Position numbers and translations under genes: made by a program. Source: Methanomassiliicoccales archaeon PtaU1.Bin030 (GTDB lineage Archaea > Thermoplasmatota > Thermoplasmata > Methanomassiliicoccales > Methanomassiliicoccaceae). From it: DNA of 9,656 nt. The stretch is taken from assembly GCA_002067635.1 (NCBI GenBank), contig MVRB01000082.1, positions 1 through 9,656 on the forward strand, given 5' to 3'. The notes below the pieces were generated by a model, which saw only the letters and a program-made list of their open reading frames with translations, was not told where the DNA came from and made no database searches. Below are positions 1 to 6,359 of this stretch, one piece after another (the stretch's first letter is position 1; every line of letters begins with the position of its first letter).

Positions 1-364
1 GAAAAGGCTGCTTCCCGACCAGTATCTGCCGGACGCTCCATCCTGGGTGCACGCGGGAGCGGTATCCCAGCACCCGGCCTAGCTGATTGATGCTCCCGGC
101 CTTCTCTATTCCCTGTTGGATCAAACGCACCCGAAAGTTGGAGGACAGCCAGACCTTATCCTCTGTGATCTCTCCCCGCTGGAGATATTTGTACGGTATC
201 TGCTCTGGCAACACCTCTTCGATGACCGTGTGGTTTAAAATACTATCCCATGAAACCTTCGTTCCTCACCCCTTCGATGACCTCCAGAGGAAATGGAAGA
301 GCGGGATTCTGACAGCGTAGGGGCCCTGCCAGATGATATTTGTTCAAGTGGTCAAAAAAAGCAT
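1..364 (-). pseudogene. HTH-like protein, 5' part, reading frame broken twice
   Basis: No single frame is open here, but the minus strand reads as one protein across two frame changes. From 265 down to 1 the frame is open and protein-like, with segments such as LPEQIPYKYLQRGEI, SSNFRVRLIQQGIEKAG and GYRSRVHPGWSVRQILVG; the last two resemble a helix-turn-helix region (about 2-112). From 368 to 246 another frame is open (NKYHLAGPLRCQNPALPFP, then LEVIEGVRNEGFM) until a TAG at 243-245. Dropping one G from the GGG at 247-249 joins the two as GFM-DSILNHTVIEEV. At the 5' end, ATG at 362-364 lies in the first frame. One extra T in the seven-T run (354-360) would join it as MLFFDHLNKY. The two shifts cancel, which suggests a decaying gene or homopolymer sequencing errors. 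A TTG at 345-347 is an alternative start. The 3' end is outside the window. The exact family is not recognised; DNA binding is inferred. Confidence 0.6.
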
Positions 365-368
365 CAAG

Positions 369-376
369 TTAAAATA
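369..376 (+). promoter_or_regulatory. TATA-like element for the YjbQ gene
   Basis: TTAAAATA lies 36-43 nt upstream of the ATG at 412, in the short AT-rich gap between the divergent HTH-like gene and the YjbQ gene. Allowing about 25 nt from TATA to transcript start gives a short leader. On the other strand the same AT patch lies just upstream of the ATG at 364, too close for a standard TATA position for that gene. Confidence 0.35.
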
Positions 377-411
377 CTCTACCAAATGTAGCCTTGGTTG
401 CAGAGTGATAC

Positions 412-834
412 ATGGGTAGCTTTAGGAAGGTCCTTAAGATAAGGACCTCGGCGGAGGGAGACATCGTCGACCTCACCGAGGATTTGAGCTCAGCGATACG
501 CTCATCACAGTTCAAAGAAGGCATAGCCTGCGTATTCATTGCACATTCAACCGCTGGCCTGTTCACCATCGAGAACGAGGATGGACTTCGGCATGACATG
601 AGGGAGGCCCTTCAGCGCCTGTTCCCCAAGGAGCTGGAGTATGAGCATCACCTCCGTTGGGGAGACGGCAACGGGCACTCCCACATTAGGTCGGCTTTCC
701 TGGGCACCTCCTTGAGCGTGCCCTTTCACGAGGGGGTCCCTGACCTGGGCACCTGGCAGCAGGTAGTTCTCATGGAACTGGACAACCGCGGTCGAGACAG
801 AAAAGTGATAATCCAGATCATAGGAGATCATTAG
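412..834 (+). CDS. yjbQ: YjbQ / UPF0047 family protein
   Basis: This is a 140-residue protein of normal length for the UPF0047 (YjbQ) family. Family landmarks are present in order: AHSTAG (44-49), the NE pair (55-56), YEHH (77-80), DGNGHSH (85-91) and LGTWQ (112-116), ending in a VIIQIIG strand. The histidines of these motifs probably form the metal or phosphate site known from family structures. E. coli YjbQ has weak thiamine-phosphate synthase activity, but the physiological role is unsettled, and nothing here points to thiamine metabolism. The start is the ATG at 412, preceded by only a weak GAGTGAT; no better start gives the family N-terminus. The stop at 832-834 touches the SD of the next gene, so the two are probably co-transcribed. 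Confidence 0.9.
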   Translation: MGSFRKVLKIRTSAEGDIVDLTEDLSSAIRSSQFKEGIACVFIAHSTAGLFTIENEDGLRHDMREALQRLFPKELEYEHHLRWGDGNGHSHIRSAFLGTSLSVPFHEGVPDLGTWQQVVLMELDNRGRDRKVIIQIIGDH

Positions 835-838
835 GAGG
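834..838 (+). promoter_or_regulatory. Shine-Dalgarno fixing the beta-CASP start
   Basis: GGAGG overlaps the last base of the yjbQ stop codon and sits 8 nt before the ATG at 847. An out-of-frame ATG at 840 is too close to this SD to be used. Confidence 0.7.
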
Positions 839-846
839 CATGAACA

Positions 847-2097
847 ATGAACATCAAATTCTTAGGCGGCGCCGACGTGGTCGGCAGGATGGGGATGCTT
901 TTGCAGAACAAGGGAGCAAACCTCCTCTTCGAATACGGCATGACCGCGTCCAAACCCCCATCATATCCCCTGCCTGCCCCGTTCGTGGACATGGCGTTCC
1001 TGACGCACAGTCACCTCGACCACTGCGGAATGCTGCCATGGCTATGCGGTAAGTACGACACAGAGGTAGTGGCCACCCCCACCACCGTGGATGTGGCCGA
1101 GCTGCTGGTGCGCGACTCCCTCAAGATCGCGGACATAGAGGGATACCCTAAGCCGTTCAACGAGGAGGACATCAAGGCCATGATGCACAACTTCACACCT
1201 ATGACCTACGGTGAGGTCATGGACGTGGGAGGCTTTGAGATAGGGCTGCACCCCGCGGGGCACCTACCCGGGGCGGCCATGTTCGAGATAAAGGGGGAGC
1301 AGACCACCGTGTTCACGGGTGACCTGCACACCTACAACATGCGGCTGGTATGGGGGGCGCATCCCGTGAAGTGCGACAATCTCATCATCGAGGGCACCTA
1401 CTCCGGCAGGCTCCACCCGGACCGGCTAAAGACGGAGTACGAGCTCATCGAGAAGGTCAAGGCCGTTGTCGAACGGGGAGGAAAGGCGATCCTGCCCTGC
1501 TTCGCCGTGGGCAGGACCCAGGAGATCATGCTCATCCTCAAGGACCTGAAGTACAACATGTGGGTCGATGGTATGGGGAAGACGATAAACCGCATGTACC
1601 TTGACAGGCCTGAGTACATCCGCTCGGAGAAGGCGCTCAAGGCCGCCAAGCGTAAGTTCAACGAGGTCCGCACGCCCCAGGACCGGCAGCGGGCCCGGCG
1701 CGAGGCCCAGGTCATCATCACGACCGGTGGCATGCTCGACGGGGGCCCGGTGCTGACCTACCTGGACGATGTCAAGAACGACCCCAAGAGCGCCGTGCTC
1801 ATGACCGGTTATCAGGTCGAGGGCTCGAACGGCTGGCGTCTCCTGCAGGAGGGGATGATCCACGTCCAGGCGAGCAAGGAGGAGATCCCCCGGCCGGTGG
1901 GCATCAAGTGCGAGGTGAAGAAGTACGACCTCAGCGCTCACGCTGACCAGGGAGAGCTGCTCTCCTTCATCAAGGCCTGCAACCCCGAGCGGGTCATCAT
2001 CATGCACTCCGACGACCGCGAGCCCATGGCCGAGGCCATTCGCCAGGAGAACATCAAGGTCCTCCTGCCCTCGGCAAATGAGGACGTCGAGCTGTGA
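847..2097 (+). CDS. Archaeal beta-CASP ribonuclease (aCPSF2-like)
   Basis: This 416-residue metallo-beta-lactamase/beta-CASP protein is predicted to act on RNA, as an endo- and/or 5'-3' exonuclease in maturation or decay. The N-terminal strand is FLGGADVVGR (5-14). Zinc-site motif 2 is HSHLDH (54-59), motif 3 is the His in PAGHLPGAA (H139), and motif 4 is the Asp in FTGDLH (D159). Beta-CASP motif A is IIEGTYS (E182), then LPCFAVGRTQE (216-226), motif B SAHADQ (363-368) and motif C around H387 (IIMHSDD). All catalytic positions look intact. No KH domains precede the nuclease, which argues against aCPSF1. The length and the LGGADVVGR opening fit aCPSF2 better than aRNase J. It follows yjbQ after 12 nt with a good SD. 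COG1236 membership is fairly sure; the subgroup is inferred. Confidence 0.88.
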   Translation: MNIKFLGGADVVGRMGMLLQNKGANLLFEYGMTASKPPSYPLPAPFVDMAFLTHSHLDHCGMLPWLCGKYDTEVVATPTTVDVAELLVRDSLKIADIEGYPKPFNEEDIKAMMHNFTPMTYGEVMDVGGFEIGLHPAGHLPGAAMFEIKGEQTTVFTGDLHTYNMRLVWGAHPVKCDNLIIEGTYSGRLHPDRLKTEYELIEKVKAVVERGGKAILPCFAVGRTQEIMLILKDLKYNMWVDGMGKTINRMYLDRPEYIRSEKALKAAKRKFNEVRTPQDRQRARREAQVIITTGGMLDGGPVLTYLDDVKNDPKSAVLMTGYQVEGSNGWRLLQEGMIHVQASKEEIPRPVGIKCEVKKYDLSAHADQGELLSFIKACNPERVIIMHSDDREPMAEAIRQENIKVLLPSANEDVEL

Positions 2098-2137
2098 CCA
2101 GGAAAGTTCATTATCCCCACGCTCGTTCTATCGGAAC

Positions 2138-2968
2138 ATGGACGGGATCGAGCGGTTCCTCCGCGAGGACATAGGCCAGGGAGACATCACCACCGAGGCG
2201 CTCATCGGCGAACGGGAGGGAAAGGCAAGCATCGTGGCCAGGGAAGGCTGCACGATAGCCGGCCTGGAGGAGGCGGAGGCCGTCTTCCATGCCCTGGGTC
2301 TTAGGACCGCTGCGCGTGTGGATGATGGGGACACCGTTCCCGCGGGGACCGAGGTCCTGCACATCGAGGGGGACCTGCGCTCCATACTGACGGGCGAGAG
2401 GGTCGCCCTCAACTTCCTGATGCGCATGTCCGGGATAGCCACCGCCACCAGACAGGTGCTGGCGGTGTGCCGGGAGCGCAACCCCGCGATAATCGTGGCA
2501 GCCACCCGCAAGACCACCCCCGGCTTCCGTCGCTATGAGAAGAAGGCGGTCATGCTCGGAGGAGGGGACCCCCACAGGTATCGCCTTGACGACGCCATTC
2601 TCATAAAGGACAATCACCTGGCGGTGGTGGGCAGCATCTCGGAGGCCGTGACCAGGGCTCGGAAGTACTCCTTCACCAAGAAGGTGGAGGTGGAGGTCGT
2701 GTCCCTGGAGGGTGCGAAGGAGGCTGCGGCAGCTGGTGCGGACATAGTGCTTCTGGACAACATGTCCCCGGGGGAGGCCGCGGAATGCGCCGCTGCCATC
2801 AAGGCCATAGACAGCAGGATCATCGTGGAGGCGTCCGGAGGCATCAAGATGGAGAACGCGCCCCTGTACGCCGTGGGGGTGGACGTCATCTCACTGGGAT
2901 GGCTGACCCATTCCTCAAGGGCGGTGGACCTGTCCCTGGACATCACGGAGATGGGAGAGCGATCTTAG
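2138..2968 (+). CDS. nadC: Nicotinate-nucleotide pyrophosphorylase (quinolinate phosphoribosyltransferase)
   Basis: NadC converts quinolinate and PRPP to nicotinate mononucleotide, CO2 and pyrophosphate in de novo NAD synthesis, in the cytoplasm. At 276 residues it has the normal family length. Diagnostic stretches are EDIGQGDIT near the N-terminus, ATRKTTPGFR, HRYRLDDAILIKDNH (substrate and phosphate contacts), VEVEV, LLDNMSP and EASGGI, in the order expected for the type II PRTase barrel. The ATG at 2138 puts DGIERFLREDIG at the N-terminus as in relatives. A longer in-frame ATG at 2078 would overlap the RNase gene and add 20 unconserved residues. No SD precedes 2138, but an AT-rich TTCATTATC (2107-2115) about 23-31 nt upstream suggests a leaderless transcript. 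No nadA or nadB lies in the window. The 3' end overlaps the convergent hdrB by 26 bp. Confidence 0.95.
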   Translation: MDGIERFLREDIGQGDITTEALIGEREGKASIVAREGCTIAGLEEAEAVFHALGLRTAARVDDGDTVPAGTEVLHIEGDLRSILTGERVALNFLMRMSGIATATRQVLAVCRERNPAIIVAATRKTTPGFRRYEKKAVMLGGGDPHRYRLDDAILIKDNHLAVVGSISEAVTRARKYSFTKKVEVEVVSLEGAKEAAAAGADIVLLDNMSPGEAAECAAAIKAIDSRIIVEASGGIKMENAPLYAVGVDVISLGWLTHSSRAVDLSLDITEMGERS

Positions 2969-3776
2969 TGCGGTGGTAGCGCAGCCCGATCCTCTCCGGA
3001 GATGCGCCCATGGCCAGCGCCATGAGCTCAGCCAGGTACAGGACAGGTACCCCTTCCTTCTGCTTTATGTCGAACTGCACGAAGCAGAAGGGGCAGGGGG
3101 TGAGGATGGCATCTACCTTGGACGCCTGCGGCCCTCTCACCGAGTCCATCAGCAACTTCGCTGAAAGCACCTCATCGATCCCCGCCAGACCGCCCCCGCA
3201 GCACGCCGGCCACTCCGGCCCCGGGTCTACGGTGGCCCCAGCCCAGGAGGCGATCTTGTCCAGGACCTCGGGGCGGAAGGACCTATCGAGCCTCAGGACC
3301 TCTGAGGGCCGCAGCATGTGGCATCCAGGATGAGGGGCCAGCCTCAGGCCCATGGGTCTTGTGATGAGCCTGCGGACCCCCTCCTCGTGCTCCAGGAGGT
3401 ACCCCGGTAGATGGTGGACCTGGACCTCCCCGCGGTACTCCCTTCCTATGCCGCCCAGAACCTCGTTCACCCTCCTCCTCACGAGATCGTCCTCGAGCGC
3501 GTGATGCGCCTCCTTGAGAGACATGTAGCAGCCGTTGCACAGCGTGAGAACGTCCCTGCCACCCTCCTCGGCAATGGCCAGCAGGCGTGCCGAGGAGGCG
3601 AGCCATGTCTCACGGGCCATGGTGCGGAGGCCGATGGGCTCCACACAGCAGGTGGCCCCCGGCAGGTCCGCGCAGTCCGCCCCCATCCTATCCAGGACGA
3701 ACCGCGACGCAGCCTCCAGGAAAGGCAATCGCGTGGGGATGAGGCAGCCTGGGAAGATGTAGAGCGGCCTAGTCAT
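2943..3776 (-). CDS. hdrB: Heterodisulfide reductase subunit B (HdrB)
   Basis: This 277-residue protein has two CCG domains, each with the Cys pattern that binds a noncubane [4Fe-4S] cluster in HdrB. Domain 1 has C11, C43-C44 and C80/C83 (spacing C-X31-CC-X35-C-X2-C). Domain 2 has C152, C192-C193 and C228/C231. None is missing, so both clusters should form. In HdrABC these clusters cleave the CoM-S-S-CoB disulfide; related proteins act on other substrates, and the sequence alone does not fix the substrate. The ATG at 3776 gives MTRPLYIFPGC, the normal N-terminus, and has GGGAGG 8 nt upstream inside hdrC. An upstream in-frame ATG would add 17 unconserved residues. It overlaps hdrC by 8 bp, so the two are translationally coupled. 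No hdrA follows: the 3' end runs into nadC. Confidence 0.92.
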   Translation of the reverse strand: MTRPLYIFPGCLIPTRLPFLEAASRFVLDRMGADCADLPGATCCVEPIGLRTMARETWLASSARLLAIAEEGGRDVLTLCNGCYMSLKEAHHALEDDLVRRRVNEVLGGIGREYRGEVQVHHLPGYLLEHEEGVRRLITRPMGLRLAPHPGCHMLRPSEVLRLDRSFRPEVLDKIASWAGATVDPGPEWPACCGGGLAGIDEVLSAKLLMDSVRGPQASKVDAILTPCPFCFVQFDIKQKEGVPVLYLAELMALAMGASPERIGLRYHRTKIALPSP

Positions 3777-4260
3777 GGACCGCCCTCCCCAGCCCGGTCC
3801 GCTGGCAGATCTCATGGGCCTCAGCAACAGCCTCCGCGGAGACCTCGCCGTCGGGCAGACCCAGCTCCTTTCTCATCTTCCTGGTCATACCTGTGCGGGG
3901 AAAGCTAAGCCCCGTGGTCAGGAACCGCTGCGCCTCCTCCCGCAGGAAGGCCGGAACCTCCCCGCCTACCACCGCTCTTTCCCTGAGGTGGGCGATGACC
4001 TCGCCGGGGTCCGCGCCGGAGGGGCACCTCTCGGAGCAGCTCATGCACCGTGCGCACAGCCACAGGGAGCTCTCACGGATGGGGTCTAGGGAGCCCGATA
4101 CCGCGCGTTCCATCAGCTCTGCGGGACGGATGCCGCCATGCCTCTGACTGGGGCATACCGCGGCACATCCCCCGCACTGCTGGCAAAGCAGGGCCAGCGG
4201 TGCCACGTTCCCCAGCCAATCGGCCATCTCACGGTCGTATGCGGTCCTCCTCACGCCCAT
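3769..4260 (-). CDS. hdrC: Heterodisulfide reductase subunit C (HdrC)
   Basis: This 163-residue ferredoxin-like protein has two classical [4Fe-4S] motifs: C26-x2-C29-x2-C32-x3-CP, and C69-x2-C72-x2-C75-x3-CP. HdrC carries electrons from HdrA (or another donor) to HdrB in the soluble heterodisulfide reductase. Length and motif spacing are normal. The ATG at 4260 has GGGAG 8 nt upstream. It is the first gene of the hdrCB pair and overlaps hdrB by 8 bp. No membrane segment is visible, so the complex should be soluble. The usual partner HdrA is not in the window, so the source of electrons is open. Confidence 0.92.
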   Translation of the reverse strand: MGVRRTAYDREMADWLGNVAPLALLCQQCGGCAAVCPSQRHGGIRPAELMERAVSGSLDPIRESSLWLCARCMSCSERCPSGADPGEVIAHLRERAVVGGEVPAFLREEAQRFLTTGLSFPRTGMTRKMRKELGLPDGEVSAEAVAEAHEICQRTGLGRAVHD

Positions 4261-4276
4261 GGCAAGTGCTCCCGCC

Positions 4277-4282
4277 CATATA
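4277..4282 (-). promoter_or_regulatory. Candidate TATA box for hdrC
   Basis: TATATG on the minus strand lies 17-22 nt upstream of the hdrC ATG. That is close for a transcript that must also contain the SD at 4269-4273. The TTAA element around 4325-4333, on the far side of the gap, is an alternative. The 95-bp divergent region must hold promoters for both hdrC and the small cysteine-rich gene. Confidence 0.3.
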
Positions 4283-4324
4283 CTGTTTTCTTCGTTCGGT
4301 TAGCCGTATGGCGATGCGCGATGT

Positions 4325-4333
4325 CATTAAGAG
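4325..4333 (+). promoter_or_regulatory. TATA-like element for the small cysteine-rich gene
   Basis: CATTAAGAG lies 23-31 nt upstream of the ATG at 4356, which has no SD. This matches a leaderless archaeal promoter. The core ATTAAG also occurs in the candidate promoters at 6252-6261 and 6360-6369. Confidence 0.35.
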
Positions 4334-4355
4334 CTGATATCGCAGTCCTGGCATC

Positions 4356-4538
4356 ATGGACATAGAGAAGGAGAAGTGCCAGTTCTGCGGACGGCCGGCC
4401 AAGAACTTCCAGTTCTGCGCCTTCATCTGCGAGCGTGACGAGTGCGCGGAGCGGGCCATGCAGGAGCGCGGGGGCCCGGCGGGTCACATCAAGGCCAAGC
4501 GCGAGGCTCAGGAGCGGGAGAGGGCAAGCAAGGAGTGA
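4356..4538 (+). CDS. Small cysteine-rich (zinc-ribbon-like) protein
   Basis: This 60-residue protein has C8-x2-C11 in its first quarter (CQFCGRPAKN), then C21, C25 and C30 (FCAFICERDECAE), followed by a highly charged, probably helical tail rich in Lys, Arg and Glu. The CxxCGRPA opening is typical of small zinc-binding proteins; four of the five cysteines could bind one Zn. No function is recognised. The ATG at 4356 has no SD but does have a TATA-like element at leaderless spacing. It is transcribed away from hdrC and lies between the two Hdr operons, pointing toward the 3' end of the hdrD-like gene. Whether it takes part in iron-sulfur or Hdr function is unknown. Coding status rests on the ordered cysteines and on the start context. 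Confidence 0.65.
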   Translation: MDIEKEKCQFCGRPAKNFQFCAFICERDECAERAMQERGGPAGHIKAKREAQERERASKE

Positions 4539-4658
4539 GGTACCGGCAACCTGCCCCACGGTCCAGTGGACCAGGGCAATACCGATGCGCGGACACGCAC
4601 TCTCCCTGCCTGGAAGGGAGGATCTACAATCCTGATCCAGCCTAATCTCCAGATGTCA
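4539..4658. other. Convergent intergenic region with small dyad symmetries
   Basis: This 120-bp stretch separates the 3' ends of the small cysteine-rich gene and the hdrD-like gene. It holds GGTCCAGTGGACC (4560-4572), a perfect 6+6 inverted repeat with a single central base, and AGGATCTACAATCCT (4619-4633), a 5-bp stem with a 5-nt loop. There is no long T tract, no tRNA-like T-arm motif and no convincing ORF of its own. Its likely role is transcription ending on both sides. Confidence 0.35.
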
Positions 4659-5807
4659 TTAATCGTTGGGCGAGCTTCGTTCCCGGTCAAGACGGCGGGC
4701 CGTACGGACGCACATGTCCTCGATGCGCACCCTGCTGGAAAGCTCCGAGGCATGGTGCCTGTCAGCGCAGGAGAGGTGGACGAGACACTTGGGGCACGCG
4801 GTGACGAGAACATCCGCCCCCGTCGCCGCGGCCTCCTGCAGACGCTCCACCTGGACCTTCTTCGCGGTATGATCACAATCGGCCCACCCTGAGGTGCCGC
4901 AGCAGACGCTCATGGGGCCGCTGCGAGGCATGTCCCGAAGCTCCCCCAGGGAGCGCAGGACCGCGCGAGGCTGCTCCACAATGCCCGCGCCCTTGGAGAG
5001 CCTGCAGGGGTCCTGATATGTCACCACGCCCTCACCCGTCCCGAGGTCCAGCCTTCCGGCGGCGATGCCTTCGGCGAGCACCTCGGCCATGGTCCTGACC
5101 CTGATGCCGGTGTGCCCGATCACCCGAGGGTAGAGGTCCCGCCAAGCGGAAGCGCACTCGGGACAGAACGCTACGATCTCCTTAACCCCGGCGTCCCTTG
5201 CCGCCTGCCAGTTCTCACGGGCCAGCCTTTCGAACAGAGCGTCGTCGCCGGCCCAATAGGCATCGTGCCCGCAGCATCTCTCCGAGGGGTCCAGTCTCGG
5301 TCGCACGCCCAGGGCGTTGAGCAGCCGGACCGCCGATCGGGGTATCTCCAGGAGATCGTCTCGGATGTAGCGCAGAGCGACATCGAAGTAGGGCACGCAG
5401 CCGACGAACAGCATGGTGCGGGAGCGGGGGTCGGTCTGCAGGTCGGGCGTGGCCCAACCGGCGGACCTTGGACGCAGGGATGGGGAGGACGTCAGCCTCC
5501 CCACGGCGTTGAGCACCCCATGATGAGCGGTCATGGGGACCTCGTCCCGCCTCGCCAGGGACCTCAGGCCTCGGACCAGCTGCGGGAAGTCCACTCCCGC
5601 GTTGCAGACCAGGGAGCACGCCCCGCAGGAGGTGCATGACCACAGATGGGTCACCCTGCCACCGCCCCGCCCGTTCACTCCTTGCTCGGCCACCTTCCTG
5701 GGGGAGAAGGAGTCGTAGCGCTGGGCGGCAACGCAGGCGTAGGTGCACCGGCCGCAGCCTATGCAGGCCTCGGCGTGGAACCTGCGGAAGATGTCATCAC
5801 GCTCCAT
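4659..5807 (-). CDS. hdrD: HdrD-like Fe-S oxidoreductase (fused HdrC and HdrB modules)
   Basis: This 382-residue protein joins a two-cluster ferredoxin part to two CCG domains, the layout of HdrD and GlpC-type proteins. The [4Fe-4S] sites are C15/C18/C21/C25, lacking the usual Pro after the fourth Cys, and C58/C61/C64/C68. CCG domain 1 has C137, C178-C179 and C215/C218. CCG domain 2 has C268, C302-C303 and C338/C341, plus an extra C311. All ligands are present. HdrD reduces the CoM-S-S-CoB disulfide at its noncubane clusters; paralogues serve other reactions, and here the substrate is unknown. The ATG at 5807 overlaps mvhD by 11 bp and has GGAGG about 9 nt upstream, so it is coupled to mvhD. 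No membrane partner HdrE is seen. The gene ends in tandem stops (TAA TGA). The symbol reflects architecture, not proven orthology. Confidence 0.85.
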   Translation of the reverse strand: MERDDIFRRFHAEACIGCGRCTYACVAAQRYDSFSPRKVAEQGVNGRGGGRVTHLWSCTSCGACSLVCNAGVDFPQLVRGLRSLARRDEVPMTAHHGVLNAVGRLTSSPSLRPRSAGWATPDLQTDPRSRTMLFVGCVPYFDVALRYIRDDLLEIPRSAVRLLNALGVRPRLDPSERCCGHDAYWAGDDALFERLARENWQAARDAGVKEIVAFCPECASAWRDLYPRVIGHTGIRVRTMAEVLAEGIAAGRLDLGTGEGVVTYQDPCRLSKGAGIVEQPRAVLRSLGELRDMPRSGPMSVCCGTSGWADCDHTAKKVQVERLQEAAATGADVLVTACPKCLVHLSCADRHHASELSSRVRIEDMCVRTARRLDRERSSPND

Positions 5808-6225
5808 CCGGCAGCCTCCCCAGCGGCCCCTTGCTCTGGAGCAAAGCGACGAAGCTGTCCACGGTGGATCCGAAGAGCTCGCCCTCGGCCGCGGAGATCC
5901 ACCTCAGCACCAGCCTATCCCTTCCAATGCCGAGGAGGTCGAGCAGCTCCCATACCTCCTGGACCCGCACCTCCTCCCGCTGGTTACCGGAGATGTAATG
6001 ACAGTCACCGGGGTGGCAGCCTAGGACCATTACTCCGTCGGCACCCTTCTCGAAGCACTGCAGTATCAGCCCGGCATCGATACGGCTGGAGCACATCACT
6101 CGCACGATCCTCACGCTGGGGGAGTACTGCCTCCGGGACACCCCTGCCAGATCAGCCCCGGCATAGGCGCACCAGTTGCAGCAGAACGCCACCACTCTCG
6201 GCTGCCAGGGCCCCACTTCGGTCAC
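5797..6225 (-). CDS. mvhD: MvhD/FlpD-family [2Fe-2S] subunit
   Basis: This 142-residue protein is of the MvhD family, the small iron-sulfur subunit that links MvhAG hydrogenase, formate dehydrogenase or another donor to HdrA. Family marks are FCCNWCAYAGAD (C15, C16, C19), VRVMCSSRID (C45; relatives often have CSGRV), GCHPGDCHY followed by GN (C70, C75), and WISAAEGELF near the C-terminus. The start is a GTG at 6223-6225 with AGGGG 5 nt upstream. It is the first recognised gene of a pair with the hdrD-like gene, overlapping it by 11 bp. No hydrogenase (mvhA/mvhG) or formate dehydrogenase genes lie next to it, so its donor is not visible here. Confidence 0.93.
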   Translation of the reverse strand: MTEVGPWQPRVVAFCCNWCAYAGADLAGVSRRQYSPSVRIVRVMCSSRIDAGLILQCFEKGADGVMVLGCHPGDCHYISGNQREEVRVQEVWELLDLLGIGRDRLVLRWISAAEGELFGSTVDSFVALLQSKGPLGRLPDGA

Positions 6226-6251
6226 TGGGTCCCCTGGACACCGTATGGCCT

Positions 6252-6261
6252 CTTAATCCTT
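6252..6261 (-). promoter_or_regulatory. Candidate promoter element of mvhD-hdrD
   Basis: AAGGATTAAG on the minus strand lies 27-36 nt upstream of the mvhD GTG, a fitting place for a TATA/BRE region. The identical decamer in the opposite direction lies at the same distance from the divergent radical SAM gene. Confidence 0.4.
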
Positions 6262-6359
6262 ACCCGGCCGGCCTTAGCAGCGAGCGAAGGAAGGTCGGGG
6301 GCAACGGTACAGATCACGAGCCCCTTTTTCTGGCTGGCCATGTTCGAAGCACCCAGAGC

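Noticed and set aside
87..320. 77-codon plus-strand ORF
   Set aside because: It lies opposite the HTH-like reading, has no SD or family-like sequence, and the minus strand reads far better as protein.
1426..2007. 193-codon minus-strand ORF inside the beta-CASP gene
   Set aside because: Shadow of a GC-rich coding region whose catalytic motifs on the plus strand are unambiguous.
2078..2137. 20-residue N-terminal extension of NadC
   Set aside because: It overlaps the RNase gene and adds residues outside the family N-terminus; ATG 2138 fits better.
4539..4658. Possible tRNA or small RNA gene
   Set aside because: No T-arm consensus, no cloverleaf-sized pairing and no box motifs on either strand.
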